Assembly (NCBI GenBank): GCA_965249955.1
Contig: OZ252261.1
Coordinates: 3,162,001-3,226,000, forward strand
Direction of reading: 5' to 3'
DNA length: 64,000 nucleotides
DNA from: SB11 sp965249955
Lineage (GTDB): Bacteria > Bacteroidota > Bacteroidia > UBA8524
The notes under the pieces were generated by a model, which did no database searches, was not told where the DNA came from, and saw nothing but the letters and a program-made list of their open reading frames with translations. Made by a program: the position numbers and the translations under genes. Positions 63,960-64,000 of this stretch are shown in pieces (position 1 is the stretch's first letter; every line of letters begins with the position of its first letter).

Positions 63960-64000
63960 CACCATACGCTAAAATTGGGTAAATTCCGTTTTAATGCGGA

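Overview
This window is from a Bacteroidota chromosome. The evidence is a GldJ gliding and type IX secretion (T9SS) lipoprotein, several proteins ending in T9SS sorting domains, PorG-like and PorV/PorQ-like outer-membrane proteins, large TonB-dependent receptors with an N-terminal carboxypeptidase-regulatory-like domain, two-gene BamA/TamA biology with OmpH chaperones, and promoters of the TTG-N20-TAnnTTTG type. DNA is AT-rich and genes are tightly packed; no gene-free stretch exceeds 300 bases. The 2-oxoglutarate dehydrogenase E2 and the phenylacetyl-CoA epoxidase subunit PaaA suggest an aerobic heterotroph. The class within the phylum cannot be decided from the sequence alone. No tRNA, rRNA, CRISPR array, insertion sequence or prophage was seen.

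Layout. 1-5.6 kb: gldJ, odhB, paaA with a coupled 36-residue membrane protein, a TetR regulator with its own operator/promoter, and an RsmI-like methyltransferase. 5.6-21.6 kb: a surface-glycan region with a Wzx-like flippase, two FkbM and two other SAM methyltransferases, a DUF268 protein, a GT11 fucosyltransferase-like enzyme, asparagine synthase, three GT2/one GT4 glycosyltransferases, interleaved with three T9SS cargo proteins (one type B with five 51-residue repeats, two LamG type A). 21.7-26.4 kb: YfhO-like membrane protein, PabA/TrpG amidotransferase, alpha/beta hydrolase, CBS-ACT protein. 26.4-38.2 kb: an envelope-biogenesis block: TamA/BamA-like barrel, NAD kinase, three tandem PorG-like barrels, UppS, BamA, three OmpH/Skp proteins, glutamate racemase and a D-2-hydroxyacid dehydrogenase. 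The porG-uppS-bamA-ompH order matches what I recall of the Porphyromonas gingivalis porG locus.

38.3-51.0 kb: two tandem TonB-dependent receptors without a SusD, followed closely by a 1261-residue exported protein with a FlgD-like C-terminus and a PorV/PorQ-like barrel; this looks like one functional unit of unknown substrate. 51-58.9 kb: GreA, HIT protein, T9SS cargo, a fourth PorG-like barrel, GNAT, SRPBCC, a zinc-ribbon protein, RuvC, and a three-gene unit (UPF0104-type membrane protein, membrane GT2, small winged-helix-like protein). 58.9-59.1 kb: a strikingly symmetric set of nested palindromes. 59.1-64 kb: an orphan DppC-type permease with an enlarged periplasmic loop and a large NtrY-like sensor kinase split by a frameshift in an A-rich run.

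Together the window is dominated by cell-envelope functions: outer-membrane assembly (BamA, OmpH), T9SS (GldJ, PorG-like, PorV-like), cargo for it, and glycan synthesis that may decorate surface polymers or cargo.
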